Shown here piece by piece: positions 34,526-43,228 of a DNA stretch of 55,976 nt. Each line of letters starts with the position of its first letter. Within the stretch, counting starts at the first letter, position 1. A model generated the notes under the pieces. The model was not told where the DNA came from. It ran no database searches and was given only the letters and a program-made list of their open reading frames with translations. The stretch comes from Sporichthya polymorpha DSM 43042 (GTDB taxonomy: Bacteria > Actinomycetota > Actinomycetes > Sporichthyales > Sporichthyaceae), in assembly GCF_000384115.1 (NCBI RefSeq), contig NZ_KB913029.1, positions 308,446-364,421 on the forward strand. The letters are read 5' to 3'. A program made the position numbers and the translations under genes.

Positions 34526-35023
34526 ATGAGCGCTGAGCCGAGGACCGACCCCGTTGCCTTGGCGCGCCATTACTGGCGTCAGCAGGAACTCGGGCCGGGC
34601 GAGGGCGCGTTCATCGCGATGAGCTCCGTCCTCCGCTTCCACCGCCTCCTGACCGTGTCGATCGGGGGCGAGCTGAAAATGCATGGGCTCAATCTCACCG
34701 ACTACCTGCTTCTGATGACTCTGGAGCTATCCGAGGCGGGGGCACGGCCGGTCTCGCGGCTCGCGCGGGCCCTACTCGTCCACGCGACGACGGCGACGCT
34801 GGCCGTCGACCGTTTCGAGGCCCGTGGCCTGCTCTCCCGCGGCCCGCATCCCTCCGACCGGCGCGCCACCCTTGTGACGATCTCCACCGAAGGCCGGGCA
34901 TTGGCACGAAAGGCAACCACGGCTCTGGGCGAGCGCGAATACGGCCCGTCCGGGGACTCCGCCGCGGACCGCGCCGAACTCGTCGAGATCCTTACCCGCC
35001 TCCGTGCCGGCACTGGCGGCTGA
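34526..35023 (+). CDS. MarR-family transcriptional regulator
   Basis: 165 residues. The winged helix spans about 60-125: LTDYLLLMTLELSE, VSRLARALLVHATTATLAVDRFEARGLL and the wing SDRRATLVTISTEGRAL. MarR proteins are often released from DNA by aromatic or acyl-CoA ligands. It is co-oriented with the ferredoxin and may autoregulate the divergent region at 34155-34282. No clear Shine-Dalgarno site precedes the ATG, so expression may depend on the upstream gene. Confidence 0.9.
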   Translation: MSAEPRTDPVALARHYWRQQELGPGEGAFIAMSSVLRFHRLLTVSIGGELKMHGLNLTDYLLLMTLELSEAGARPVSRLARALLVHATTATLAVDRFEARGLLSRGPHPSDRRATLVTISTEGRALARKATTALGEREYGPSGDSAADRAELVEILTRLRAGTGG

Positions 35024-35103
35024 AGACCGCGAGCGGGGCCCGTCGCGCCATGCCCGAGCCCGGTCGGTCGCCGTCCCCGGCGTGCACTCACGGCGGCGTT
35101 GGG

Positions 35104-36294
35104 TCAGGACGTTGCCTTGGTCACCGGAATCGAGGGGTCGCTCAGCTTTTCGCGGTCCAGAGGGACGGCACGGGCTATCGCCGTCTGCGCTTGCGCATTC
35201 TCCCGGGGGAGGTCGCACACCAAGGCCGCACGCAGGCAGCTGGTGCCGGCGTCGAGCCAGAACGCGGTCCACGAGCCGTCGGCCCGCTCCCGCCAGACCA
35301 AGCTGTCCTCGAGGGTGTGCCAGCCGACGTACTGCACCTTGTGGCCGAACTGGTCGCTCCAGAAATAGGGAATCGGGTCCGGCGCGTCGTGCTCGTCGAT
35401 GTCCGGGTCGAGCAGTGCGCCGACAGCGACGGCGGCACCGCTGGCCGCGGAATCCCAGTGCTGTACCCGAAGTCGGGCCTGGTAGCGCGGGGACCAGCGG
35501 GCAGCGACGTCGCCGAGCGCAACCACCCCGGGCGCCGCTCGTAGCCGCTGGTCGGTGACCACCCCTCGATCCAGATCAAGCCCGCTGGAATGAAGCCACT
35601 GCGTCGCGGGTCGCACTCCCACTCCGCTGACGACCAGATCGGCAGGGACCTCGGAGCCGTCGGAGAGGTGAACCGCGCCGCCTACGACCTCAGTCACGTC
35701 CGTGGCGAGTCGCAGATCGATGCCGGCCCACCACTGCTGTAGGCGTTTCCCCACCTCGACGCCCATAGTTCGTCCGAGGGGGACTCTGTCCACCTCGAGG
35801 CAGGTCACCGCGCACCCGAGGTCCCGCGCCGCAGTCGCGACCTCGGCTCCGATCCAACTCGCGCCGACGATCACCACCCGCGCGCCCGGCCTCAAGCGCT
35901 CACGCAGAGCCAACGAATCCTCGATCGAGCGCAGGGTCAGTTGCTCCCCATCACCGGGCAACCGCACCGCATCCGCGCCGGTCGCGATCGCGATCCCGTC
36001 GTATGCGATCTCACCTGCGTCAGTGACCATGAGGTGATCGGCGACCCGCAACTCGGTTGCACGTACACCGAGCAGCAAATCCACGTCGAGCTCGGCGTAG
36101 TCCACCGGCAAGGTAGTTGATGAGAACGTGCCGCGCAGGACGTCTTTCGATAGCGGTGGACGGTCATAGGGCTGGTGAGACTCAGCACTCACCAGAGTGA
36201 TGCGACCGGAATGCCCGCGATCGCGGAGTTCCTCGCACATGCGAGAGCCGGCGAGACCCCCGCCGACGACGAGAACATGATTCAGCGTCGACAC
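35104..36294 (-). CDS. FAD-dependent ferredoxin reductase
   Basis: 396 residues of the putidaredoxin-reductase/rubredoxin-reductase type. The FAD Rossmann motif GGGLAGSRM starts at residue 11, a second NAD(P) motif is VVIVGASWIGAEVAT, and the FAD-binding GVVALGDVAARW segment follows. It should reduce the neighbouring ferredoxin for the P450s. The GTG at 36294 is preferred (AGGAGG 9 bp upstream) over the TTG at 36297. It converges on the MarR gene. Confidence 0.93.
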   Translation of the reverse strand: MSTLNHVLVVGGGLAGSRMCEELRDRGHSGRITLVSAESHQPYDRPPLSKDVLRGTFSSTTLPVDYAELDVDLLLGVRATELRVADHLMVTDAGEIAYDGIAIATGADAVRLPGDGEQLTLRSIEDSLALRERLRPGARVVIVGASWIGAEVATAARDLGCAVTCLEVDRVPLGRTMGVEVGKRLQQWWAGIDLRLATDVTEVVGGAVHLSDGSEVPADLVVSGVGVRPATQWLHSSGLDLDRGVVTDQRLRAAPGVVALGDVAARWSPRYQARLRVQHWDSAASGAAVAVGALLDPDIDEHDAPDPIPYFWSDQFGHKVQYVGWHTLEDSLVWRERADGSWTAFWLDAGTSCLRAALVCDLPRENAQAQTAIARAVPLDREKLSDPSIPVTKATS

Positions 36295-36675
36295 CAACGC
36301 GAGCCTCCTGATGCCACGGCTGTTCGCCTGCCGACGAGTGCGCAGGCCGGCTTCTCCTCACCCAGTGGGTCCAACGGACGTCACCCCGGAGGCTGCGGGG
36401 TGCCCGCCCCGTGTCGTGGACGGTTCATCTGCAGCCGGCGGTTCGTCAGTGAGCACCATTTTGTGTCGTGCCGGCCACACTTCAGCGGCCGAGGTGTGCC
36501 GAGCGCCGTGGTGGTAGAACGCGTCCTCACGAGAGGCGGTCCTCACGGTGCGCATCCCGCCGAGGTTGTCGCCGGTGAGGCATTTCGACTCGAAACGCAG
36601 GTTGCCGGTGAAGGTCGTCCGCTGGGAACTGGGTTCGTCGGCAGGGGTGACATCTGACGAGCAGACGAGGCTTCA
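36295..36675. other. Non-coding stretch
   Basis: 381 bp between the thioesterase stop and the ferredoxin reductase start. A 65-codon minus-strand frame (36358-36555) has no recognisable features and I do not call it. The end near the reductase holds its ribosome-binding site. Confidence 0.45.
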
Positions 36676-37158
36676 TCATGTCCTCATCAGGGATTCGCAT
36701 GCGGCGCGTAGCTCTGCCGAAATGCCGGCGGGACGTCCGTCCTCGACATAAACAAGCACGGACTCCGCCAACGCTATGCAGACTCCGCCCTGCCAAGCGC
36801 CCTGCTCCTCCACCAAGGATGTCCGCCCGATCCTCGACACCCGGAACCGAACCGACAGAGACCGGCCAATATGTCCTTCGGCAAGGTAGTCAATCGCCAC
36901 TCTGGCCGTCAGGAGATTACCCGGGCGAACGAGCGCGTTGATCCCGTGGCGACGATGCGCGTCGAATCGCCCATGCTCGAGGTAGCGGCCAAGTGCCACG
37001 TTGTTGATGTGGGCGTTCGTGTCCAGGTCGTTGTAAAACACCGGGAGCTCGACGCCGTCCGGATAGCTGGACGGATCGAGTCGCTCCGGCTTCCAGCGCA
37101 CGTCTGCGGCGGCGCGGTCCGGGACATCTTTCGCCAATCCGCGCGGCTGTTGCATCAT
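36676..37158 (-). CDS. 4HBT-type acyl-CoA thioesterase
   Basis: 160 residues with a single hotdog domain. FYNDLDTNAHINNVALGRYLE contains the Asp and Asn-His arrangement of 4-hydroxybenzoyl-CoA-type thioesterases. GGAAGG precedes the ATG by 6-7 bp. It probably releases CoA from stalled or toxic intermediates. It lies 172 bp after the CoA-transferase gene on the same strand. Confidence 0.87.
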   Translation of the reverse strand: MMQQPRGLAKDVPDRAAADVRWKPERLDPSSYPDGVELPVFYNDLDTNAHINNVALGRYLEHGRFDAHRRHGINALVRPGNLLTARVAIDYLAEGHIGRSLSVRFRVSRIGRTSLVEEQGAWQGGVCIALAESVLVYVEDGRPAGISAELRAACESLMRT

Positions 37159-37330
37159 GCCAGCCCTTCCTCTCTGCGGGACGATTCAAGGGCCCGGCAG
37201 ATCTGGTGAACGTTTGCACGGACCGGCGCCTTCGTGACCCCGCGGTCCTGTCGGGGGGAAGTCGCCGCCGATGACCTGCGTGGGCTCACCTGCCCGGAGA
37301 AACTGGGCCAAGTTGAACCGCCTCGGTTGC

Positions 37331-38539
37331 TTAAAGGACCGCCCCGGAGATTTTCAGTTCCAAGATGCGTTCCATGTCCAAGCCGGACTCCAGCAAGACC
37401 TCATCGGTGTGTTCGCCGTGGTCGGGCGCGCGGCCCAGCGCCGGTGGAGCACCGTCGAACTGCACGGGGCTGCTGACAGTCCGGAACGGACCGGCCGCGG
37501 TCTCGACCGGCTGCATGTACCCGTTGGCAGCGGTCTGCGGATCGTCCGCCACCTCGAGTGCGTTGGCGACCGGAGCCCACACCCCCTCGAAATCAGCGAA
37601 GGCCGCCGTCCAGTACTCCAGGCTCTCGCTGGCAAAACGTTCGGCGAGCCGGCGGCAGCACTCGATCCGGTTCTGGTACCGAGCCCCCATGCTGGCGAAC
37701 TCGGGATCGTCCGCCAGCTCGGGCCTGCCCATGCGGTTCACGAGCTCTGGCCAGAATCGATCTGAGTCAAGGAGTACCAGGCTGAGGAAGCGCCCATCCG
37801 ACGTCCCGTAGGTCCCCGTGACGGGGTTCGGATACTCGCCCGGCTCGAAGGTCACGAGATCGAGGCCTTCGTACAGTTTGGCCGCGGCGAGGTCGGGCGC
37901 CAGATTCCATGTCGCCGTGCCGAACAGCGATACGTCCACGAGCGGGCCGACCCCGGTCCGTTCCCGTTGGACCAGCGCCGCGGCCACTCCGCCTGCCAAG
38001 GTCAGCCCGGACATGATGTCGCCGAACGCGGGGCGCGGCGGCGCGGGCAACACTCCCTTCGGCGTGATGGCGTGCGCGATTCCGCCGCGTGAGGTGAAGC
38101 TCGCCAGATCGAACCCGCTCTTTTCCGCGTCCGGTCCTCGCGCGCCCCAGCCGGTTCCGCGTGCGTAGACGATGCCCGGATTGCGTAGCCGAATGTCAGG
38201 CTCGTCGATGCCCAGTTGCCGGCGAGCGGGCGGCAGCATGCTGGTGAGGAAGACATCCGCCGATTCGACGAGGCGCATGAGCACCTCGCGGCCTTCGTCG
38301 CTGCGCAGATCGACGCCGATGCTCCGCTTACCGCGGTTCATCAACTCCACCATGAAGTTGACCTTCGGCGCCTCCGGAGGCAGCAACCCACCCATCTGCA
38401 GGCCACGGAGCGGATCCCCGGACGCGGACGGCTCCACCTTGATCACGTCGGCGCCCCAGTCGGCGAGCACGGCGCCGGCCGAGGGCACGAACGCCCAGGC
38501 CGCGACCTCCACGACCTTGATTCCTTGCAACGGTCCCAC
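37331..38539 (-). CDS. CaiB/BaiF family III CoA-transferase
   Basis: 402 residues of the formyl-CoA transferase type: VEVAAWAFVPSAGAVLADWGADVIKVE at the N-terminus, RGKRSIGVDLR, then ARGTGWGARGPDAEKSGFD. These enzymes move CoA between carboxylic acids or racemise 2-methylacyl-CoA, a step needed for branched side chains. The GTG at 38539 is chosen because GAGGAG lies 6 bp upstream; the ATG at 38581 has none. It follows the mycofactocin-type dehydrogenase. Confidence 0.9.
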   Translation of the reverse strand: MGPLQGIKVVEVAAWAFVPSAGAVLADWGADVIKVEPSASGDPLRGLQMGGLLPPEAPKVNFMVELMNRGKRSIGVDLRSDEGREVLMRLVESADVFLTSMLPPARRQLGIDEPDIRLRNPGIVYARGTGWGARGPDAEKSGFDLASFTSRGGIAHAITPKGVLPAPPRPAFGDIMSGLTLAGGVAAALVQRERTGVGPLVDVSLFGTATWNLAPDLAAAKLYEGLDLVTFEPGEYPNPVTGTYGTSDGRFLSLVLLDSDRFWPELVNRMGRPELADDPEFASMGARYQNRIECCRRLAERFASESLEYWTAAFADFEGVWAPVANALEVADDPQTAANGYMQPVETAAGPFRTVSSPVQFDGAPPALGRAPDHGEHTDEVLLESGLDMERILELKISGAVL

Positions 38540-38600
38540 GTGGAACTCCTCAGCTGCGATGACCGCGGGATCACGGTCCATGGACGACTGCCGTTCGACG

Positions 38601-39416
38601 TCAGCGGACCAGGAACCCCGCGTCGACCGCCAACTGCTGACCGGTGACGTAACGGCCCTCGTCGGAGACGAGATACATGATCGCGTTGGTGATGTCGAGG
38701 GGCTCGACCATCGGTACCGGCATCGTGTTCTGCAAGGCCTCGGCGATCTGCGGGTTCTCGGCGACGAAGGTGCCGAAGGCTTCGTTGACCACCATGGGGG
38801 TGTTGACCGCGGTCGGGTGGATGGAGTTGACGCGAATCATGTCCGGCCCCAAGGACTTGGCGTACGAGCGCGTCAGATTGACGACCGCCGACTTGGCTGC
38901 GCCGTAGCCGAGGCTTCCAGGGTTGACACCGAGACCGCGCATTCCGGCGGTCGAGCTGATGATCACGATCGAGCCTCCGCGGCCCTGGGCCTGCAAGATC
39001 GGGACGGTCAGATGCGTGGTGTTAAAGACACCGGTGAGCATGACGTCGATGGCGTCACGCCACGCCTGCACCGAGCGCCCACCGTCGCCGCAGATGGGCA
39101 TGATCCCCGCGTTGGCCACGACGATGTCAAGGCCCCCGAGAGCGTTCACCCCGTCCGTGACGGCGCGTTCCATGGCGTCGTAGTCGCGGACGTCGACCTT
39201 GGTCGCCAGGATCTTGCGTCCGGTCGATTCGACGAGCCGTACGGTCTCGGCGAGGTCCTCCTCCGTCGCCATGGGGTACTCGACGCTTGCGATTTGATCA
39301 CACAGGTCGGTGGCGATGATGTCGGCGCCTTCCTCGGCGAACCGCACCGCGTGAGAACGGCCCTGGCCACGGGCCGCGCCCGTGATTAGCGCAATCTTGC
39401 CGTCGAGCTTGCCCAT
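38601..39416 (-). CDS. Mycofactocin-coupled short-chain dehydrogenase
   Basis: 271 residues. ITGAARGQGRSHAVRFAEEG, ATDLC near residue 37 and the following insertion are the signature of mycofactocin-dependent SDRs, in which a bound NAD is recycled by the peptide-derived cofactor. The catalytic YxxxK appears as YGAAK and NAG as VANAG. The likely role is oxidation of an alcohol made by the P450s. GAGGAG precedes the ATG. The mycofactocin biosynthesis genes are not in this window. Confidence 0.9.
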   Translation of the reverse strand: MGKLDGKIALITGAARGQGRSHAVRFAEEGADIIATDLCDQIASVEYPMATEEDLAETVRLVESTGRKILATKVDVRDYDAMERAVTDGVNALGGLDIVVANAGIMPICGDGGRSVQAWRDAIDVMLTGVFNTTHLTVPILQAQGRGGSIVIISSTAGMRGLGVNPGSLGYGAAKSAVVNLTRSYAKSLGPDMIRVNSIHPTAVNTPMVVNEAFGTFVAENPQIAEALQNTMPVPMVEPLDITNAIMYLVSDEGRYVTGQQLAVDAGFLVR

Positions 39417-39486
39417 CTCGATCTCCTCGTTGTCCTCGGTCGCCTGCTCGGTCGTCTGTTCGCTGATTCGGACGGTGTGCCCTGGT

Positions 39487-40626
39487 TCAGAAGCCGAGGC
39501 CCCGGCCCACCAGGTCCTTCAAGATCTCCGTAGTACCGCCGTACACGCGCTGCACCCGGGAGTTCCGCCAAATCGCGGCGATCTCGTACTCATTGATGTA
39601 GCCGTAACCGCCGAACATCTGCATGCAGCGATCCACGACCTCCCACTCAAGCTCGCTCATCCACCATTTCGCGCCGGCGGCCTCCTGGGCGGACAGTTCG
39701 CCGCGGGTGACCGCCATGATCGCGTGATCGATGTACACCCGGGCAATCGTCAACTTGGTGTGCATCTCGGACAGGGCGTGGCGATTGACCTGGAACTGGC
39801 CGATCGGCTGGCCGAACGCGGTGCGCTCCTTCGCGTACTGCATCGTGATCTCCAGGGCCCGCTCGGCCGCAATGAGCCCGATAATGGCGATGCCGAGCCG
39901 CTCCTGAGGGAGATTACGCATCAGGGCGTAGAAACCTCCACCGATCTCGCCCAGACGGTTGGCATCCGGCACCCGCACGTTGTCGAAGAAGAGCTCCGCG
40001 GTGTCGCTGGCCCGGTTGCCGATCTTGTCCAGCTTCTTGCCCTTGGCGAACCCGGGCATCCCGTCCTCGACCAGGAACAGGGTGAAGCCCTTGTGGCCGG
40101 CCTCAGCATCGGTCCGGGTGACCACGATGGCGAAGTCGGCCAGGATGCCACCACTGATGAAGGTCTTGCTGCCGTTGAGCACCCAGTCGTCGCCGTCGCG
40201 GCGGGCACTCGTCCGAATTCCGGCCAGGTCGGAGCCGGCACCGGGCTCGGACATGGCGATACATCCGAGAAGTTCACCGGAGGTGATACCGGTGAGGAAG
40301 CGCTTCTTCTGCCCCTCGGTGCCGAGGGACTTGATGTACGGCGCGATGAGGTCGTTCTGCAGGGTCAGGCCAACCCCACTTCCGCCGCGCGCGCATTCCT
40401 CCGAGACAACGACGTTGTACCGGTAGTCGTCCATTCCGGCTCCGCCGTATTCGGTCGGGACGTCCATGCCGAGCAGGCCGATCTCGCCGGCACGGCAGAA
40501 GATCTCCCGGTCGACGTGACCTTGCTCGGTCCATCGTTCGAGGTGAGGCAGTGCCTCACGATCGAGGAATTCACGGGTCGTGCGGCGGACCTGTTCGTGC
40601 TCCGGCTCGAAGATCGACCGACCCAT
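39487..40626 (-). CDS. Acyl-CoA dehydrogenase
   Basis: 379 residues. AMSEPGAGSDLAGI is the FAD/substrate motif. The C-terminal motif is VYGGTTEILKD (no Glu before GT), while LPQERLGIAI near residue 245 supplies the Glu position used by long-chain and isovaleryl-CoA dehydrogenases. It is therefore probably a stand-alone enzyme for long or branched acyl-CoA. AAGGAG precedes the ATG. It diverges from the thioesterase gene across 54 bp. Confidence 0.93.
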   Translation of the reverse strand: MGRSIFEPEHEQVRRTTREFLDREALPHLERWTEQGHVDREIFCRAGEIGLLGMDVPTEYGGAGMDDYRYNVVVSEECARGGSGVGLTLQNDLIAPYIKSLGTEGQKKRFLTGITSGELLGCIAMSEPGAGSDLAGIRTSARRDGDDWVLNGSKTFISGGILADFAIVVTRTDAEAGHKGFTLFLVEDGMPGFAKGKKLDKIGNRASDTAELFFDNVRVPDANRLGEIGGGFYALMRNLPQERLGIAIIGLIAAERALEITMQYAKERTAFGQPIGQFQVNRHALSEMHTKLTIARVYIDHAIMAVTRGELSAQEAAGAKWWMSELEWEVVDRCMQMFGGYGYINEYEIAAIWRNSRVQRVYGGTTEILKDLVGRGLGF

Positions 40627-40646
40627 GGAGTCTCCTTAATGTATTC

Positions 40647-40654
40647 AGTAAGCT
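40647..40654. promoter_or_regulatory. Leader motif AGTAAGCT (AGCTTACT on the minus strand)
   Basis: In the 54-bp divergent region between an acyl-CoA dehydrogenase and a thioesterase. The preceding ATTCAGTAAGCT is almost repeated as ATTCAGTAAACT at 42305-42316. Confidence 0.4.
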
Positions 40655-40680
40655 GATACTACGAAAGGGCGTCGCCCAGT

Positions 40681-41193
40681 GTGCGCTCTCGGCCGAAGAA
40701 GCCGAAGGGAATCGTCTTGCCGGAACAGGTGGATCTTGGCGAGGTCCGCGCGTGGATCGCAGATCGTCCATTCATGACCTGGATGGGGATCGCGGTCGTC
40801 ACGCTGGAACCACGAAACGTGGTGCTATCGCTCAACATCGAACCTCATATGCGCTACATCCAGGGCATGCTGCACGGCGGCCTGGCCTGCGTCCTGCTGG
40901 ACACCGCGATCGGCGTGGCCGCCCGCCTCGAGGTTCCCGCCGATCGTGCGGTACGGACCACCGCTCTGGAGACCCACTACCTGGCGCCGGGACGAGGATC
41001 ACTAGCCCGGGTTGTCGGGACCGCCACCCTCGCCGACGACGGATCCGGAAACAGAGTGGTGGGAACCGGCACCGTCAGTATCGACGGTATCGATGTGGCC
41101 TCCGGTCGTGGCGAGTTCGCCGTCGTCTATCGCGATCGCAATCTTCGTGAGGCTCACGGGCGTGAGTCCCGCCGCTCAGTCGCTGGCGGGTAG
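40681..41193 (+). CDS. PaaI-type hotdog thioesterase
   Basis: 170 residues from a GTG start. A hotdog fold with HGGLACVLLDTAIGVAA (the usual G-G-x-x-x-x-x-D helix) and LETHYLAPGRG. These enzymes hydrolyse aryl- or acyl-CoA esters and rescue CoA. The 3' end overlaps the convergent 102-residue gene by 18 bp. AAAGGG lies about 10 bp before the start. Confidence 0.85.
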   Translation: MRSRPKKPKGIVLPEQVDLGEVRAWIADRPFMTWMGIAVVTLEPRNVVLSLNIEPHMRYIQGMLHGGLACVLLDTAIGVAARLEVPADRAVRTTALETHYLAPGRGSLARVVGTATLADDGSGNRVVGTGTVSIDGIDVASGRGEFAVVYRDRNLREAHGRESRRSVAGG

Positions 41194-41484
41194 GGGCTTC
41201 GCCACTTTCGGTTCCAGAACCTCTCCATTGAGGCTGAGACTGCCCCGGCCCGCTTTTGTGACCAACAGCTCAACCGTCTGCGCGGCATCGGCATAGCGCT
41301 TCCCCAGGTGGACACCGGATGCCTCGCCTTCGACCAGGTTGAGACCGTCCGCCGGGGCCGCCGCCTGGTCGATCATCGGGTGCCCACCGCAGGTCAGTTC
41401 GATCGACCCAGCGGGTGCCCTCACGACGACGACTTCGGTTTCGTCCACCTGACTACGCAGGCGCTGCCCAATCTTCAATTCCAC
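41176..41484 (-). CDS. Conserved small protein of unknown function
   Basis: 102 residues with a compact beta-rich pattern (LKIGQRLRSQVDETEVVVVRAP, SIELTCGGHPM, AAQTVELLVTKAGRGSLSLNG), no signal and no membrane segment. Its coding character is supported by strong codon bias and by its position 34 bp after an SDR gene on the same strand. I do not recognise a function. Confidence 0.7.
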   Translation of the reverse strand: MELKIGQRLRSQVDETEVVVVRAPAGSIELTCGGHPMIDQAAAPADGLNLVEGEASGVHLGKRYADAAQTVELLVTKAGRGSLSLNGEVLEPKVAKPLPASD

Positions 41485-41518
41485 AACGTGTCCCTACTTC
41501 TTCCCTACTACTTGGGCA

Positions 41519-42289
41519 CTACTTGGGCCCGAAGCGCTGAGCCCCGTCGATACGGATCGTTTCACCGTTCAGGTAGTCATTGTCGACGATGGTCGCGACC
41601 AGCGCCGCGTACTCGGCGGGCCGCCCCATCCGCTTGGGGAAAGGCACCGAGCTCCCCCAGGTTGCCTGCGCCTCCTCCTCCTCCATCTGGAACGCCGGCG
41701 TGAAGAATGTTCCGGGCGCGATGGTGACGACGCGGACGCCGACAGCACTGAGATCACGCGCGGCCGCCAGACCCAGGCCAACAACTCCGCCCTTGGCCGC
41801 GGCGTAGTCCGACTGCCCGATCTGTCCTTCGAAAGCGGCGATGCTCGCTGTGTTGACGATGACGCCGCGGCAACCGGAATCCTGAGGCTCCAACCTGGCC
41901 ATGGCGGCAGCCGATTGCCGGAGCACATTGAACGTCCCCGAGAGGTAGAGCGCCACGGTCTTGTCGAACAACTGCTGTGGCATGGGACTGCCATCCCGGC
42001 CCAACACCCGCATCTGCGCGGCCCACCCTCCGTGAGCGGCCACCGCGAGGCGAAGTCCACCACGCGACTGCGCGGTCTCGACAGCTGCGGCAACGCTCGC
42101 GTCGTCGAGCACATCCGTCCGGACGTAGATCGCGCGATCCCCGAGGTCAGCAGCCAACTTCTCACCGCGGTCATCGGCGAGATCCGCGATCACCACGTTG
42201 ACGCCGTCGGCAACGAGCCGCCGCACGGTCGCCTCACCCAGTCCCCCGGCTCCTCCGGTGACCAGAGCAGCGCACCCGTTGATGTCCAC
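41519..42289 (-). CDS. Short-chain dehydrogenase (HSD10-like)
   Basis: 256 residues. TGGAGGLGEATVRRL is the nucleotide motif, DLADD suggests NAD preference, and the active site reads NTASIAAFEGQIGQSDYAAAKGG with Tyr and Lys present. It resembles type-10 hydroxyacyl-CoA/steroid dehydrogenases, so a 3-hydroxyacyl-CoA step fits. The GTG at 42289 has AAGGAG 5 bp upstream; the long open frame to 42709 is antisense-like noise inside the TesB gene. It has its own AT-rich leader. Confidence 0.9.
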   Translation of the reverse strand: MDINGCAALVTGGAGGLGEATVRRLVADGVNVVIADLADDRGEKLAADLGDRAIYVRTDVLDDASVAAAVETAQSRGGLRLAVAAHGGWAAQMRVLGRDGSPMPQQLFDKTVALYLSGTFNVLRQSAAAMARLEPQDSGCRGVIVNTASIAAFEGQIGQSDYAAAKGGVVGLGLAAARDLSAVGVRVVTIAPGTFFTPAFQMEEEEAQATWGSSVPFPKRMGRPAEYAALVATIVDNDYLNGETIRIDGAQRFGPK

Positions 42290-42308
42290 GTGACTCCTTC
42301 GACCATTC

Positions 42309-42316
42309 AGTAAACT
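42309..42316. promoter_or_regulatory. Leader motif AGTAAACT (AGTTTACT on the minus strand)
   Basis: 20 bp upstream of the SDR start, inside a very AT-rich patch (ATTCAGTAAACTTAATAAAC). It is the clearest AT island in the region and probably contains the SDR promoter. Confidence 0.42.
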
Positions 42317-42348
42317 TAATAAACGATATACGCCGTCGGAGGTCTTGG

Positions 42349-43227
42349 CTAGCCCACGCTCCTGATGACCCCCTCCTGCATCGTGGTCGCGACCAAGCCG
42401 CCGTCCATCGCGAAAATGTGGCCGCGCGCGAGGGCACGTCCGCCGCCGGCCCAGGACGACTCGATGTCGTGCAGCAGCCATTCGTCGCCGCGGACCTGAC
42501 GATGGAACCAGATGCAGTGATCGAGACTGGTCACCGTCACCTGCGGTCCGACGAGCAGGCCGTGCGGGAGCACACTGGCGGAGAGCAAGAAAAGATCGGA
42601 CAGGTAGGCCAATGCACCGGCGTGGATCGCGGCGTCGCCGGAGAGACCATCGTTGAAGTGCACATAGAAGCGTTCTCTGGGCGGGACTCGCTCGCCGCGG
42701 GCACTGCACGCACGAGCAGGCTCATCCAGAAACCGGATCTCCATCGGGAACATGGGCCCGAGAACTCGCCACCACTCGCGGGTCTGTTCGTCCAACCTTT
42801 CCATCCGGCTATCGGTGCTCGGAAGGGCAGCGGGATCCGGCAGTGATTCGATGCGGGGGAGCTGGTGAGTAATGCCCGACCGCTCCTCTTGGAACGAGGA
42901 AGCCTGCGTAAAGATCGTGCGCCCGGCCTGAACGGCGACGGTCTGCCGCGAGGTGAACGTTCCACCGTCTCGAACCCGTGTCACGTAGTACCGAATAGGC
43001 TCTCGCGGGTTGCCTCGCTCAAGAAACTGCGAATGCAGGGAGTGAACCATTCGCCCCGGCGGCACGGTTCGGGCCGCAGCGAGCAGGGCGTGCGCGACCA
43101 CTTGTCCGCCATAGATCTGATGCGGCGGCCCGCGACGCGCCCATCCCTCGAAGGCCAACTCGTCAAGTTGTTCGAGGGAGAGAACGTCTGACGTCACTCG
43201 GGGGACGGTGTCCGGCAAGGCAGCCAC
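42349..43227 (-). CDS. Acyl-CoA thioesterase II (TesB family)
   Basis: 292 residues forming a double hotdog. IYGGQVVAHALLAAARTV and LHSQFLERGNP lie in the first half, and VTSLDHCIWFHRQVRGDEWLLHDIES in the second, with the Asp and the Thr/Gln-type active-site region of TesB. It should hydrolyse medium or long acyl-CoA. The GTG start follows the thiolase stop by one base (TGAGGTG), so it is coupled to thiolase expression. Confidence 0.92.
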   Translation of the reverse strand: MAALPDTVPRVTSDVLSLEQLDELAFEGWARRGPPHQIYGGQVVAHALLAAARTVPPGRMVHSLHSQFLERGNPREPIRYYVTRVRDGGTFTSRQTVAVQAGRTIFTQASSFQEERSGITHQLPRIESLPDPAALPSTDSRMERLDEQTREWWRVLGPMFPMEIRFLDEPARACSARGERVPPRERFYVHFNDGLSGDAAIHAGALAYLSDLFLLSASVLPHGLLVGPQVTVTSLDHCIWFHRQVRGDEWLLHDIESSWAGGGRALARGHIFAMDGGLVATTMQEGVIRSVG

Positions 43228-43228
43228 C

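Noticed and set aside
36358-36555. A 65-codon minus-strand frame between the thioesterase and the ferredoxin reductase
   Set aside because: It is co-oriented with its neighbours but has no motif, an unremarkable composition and no clear ribosome-binding site.
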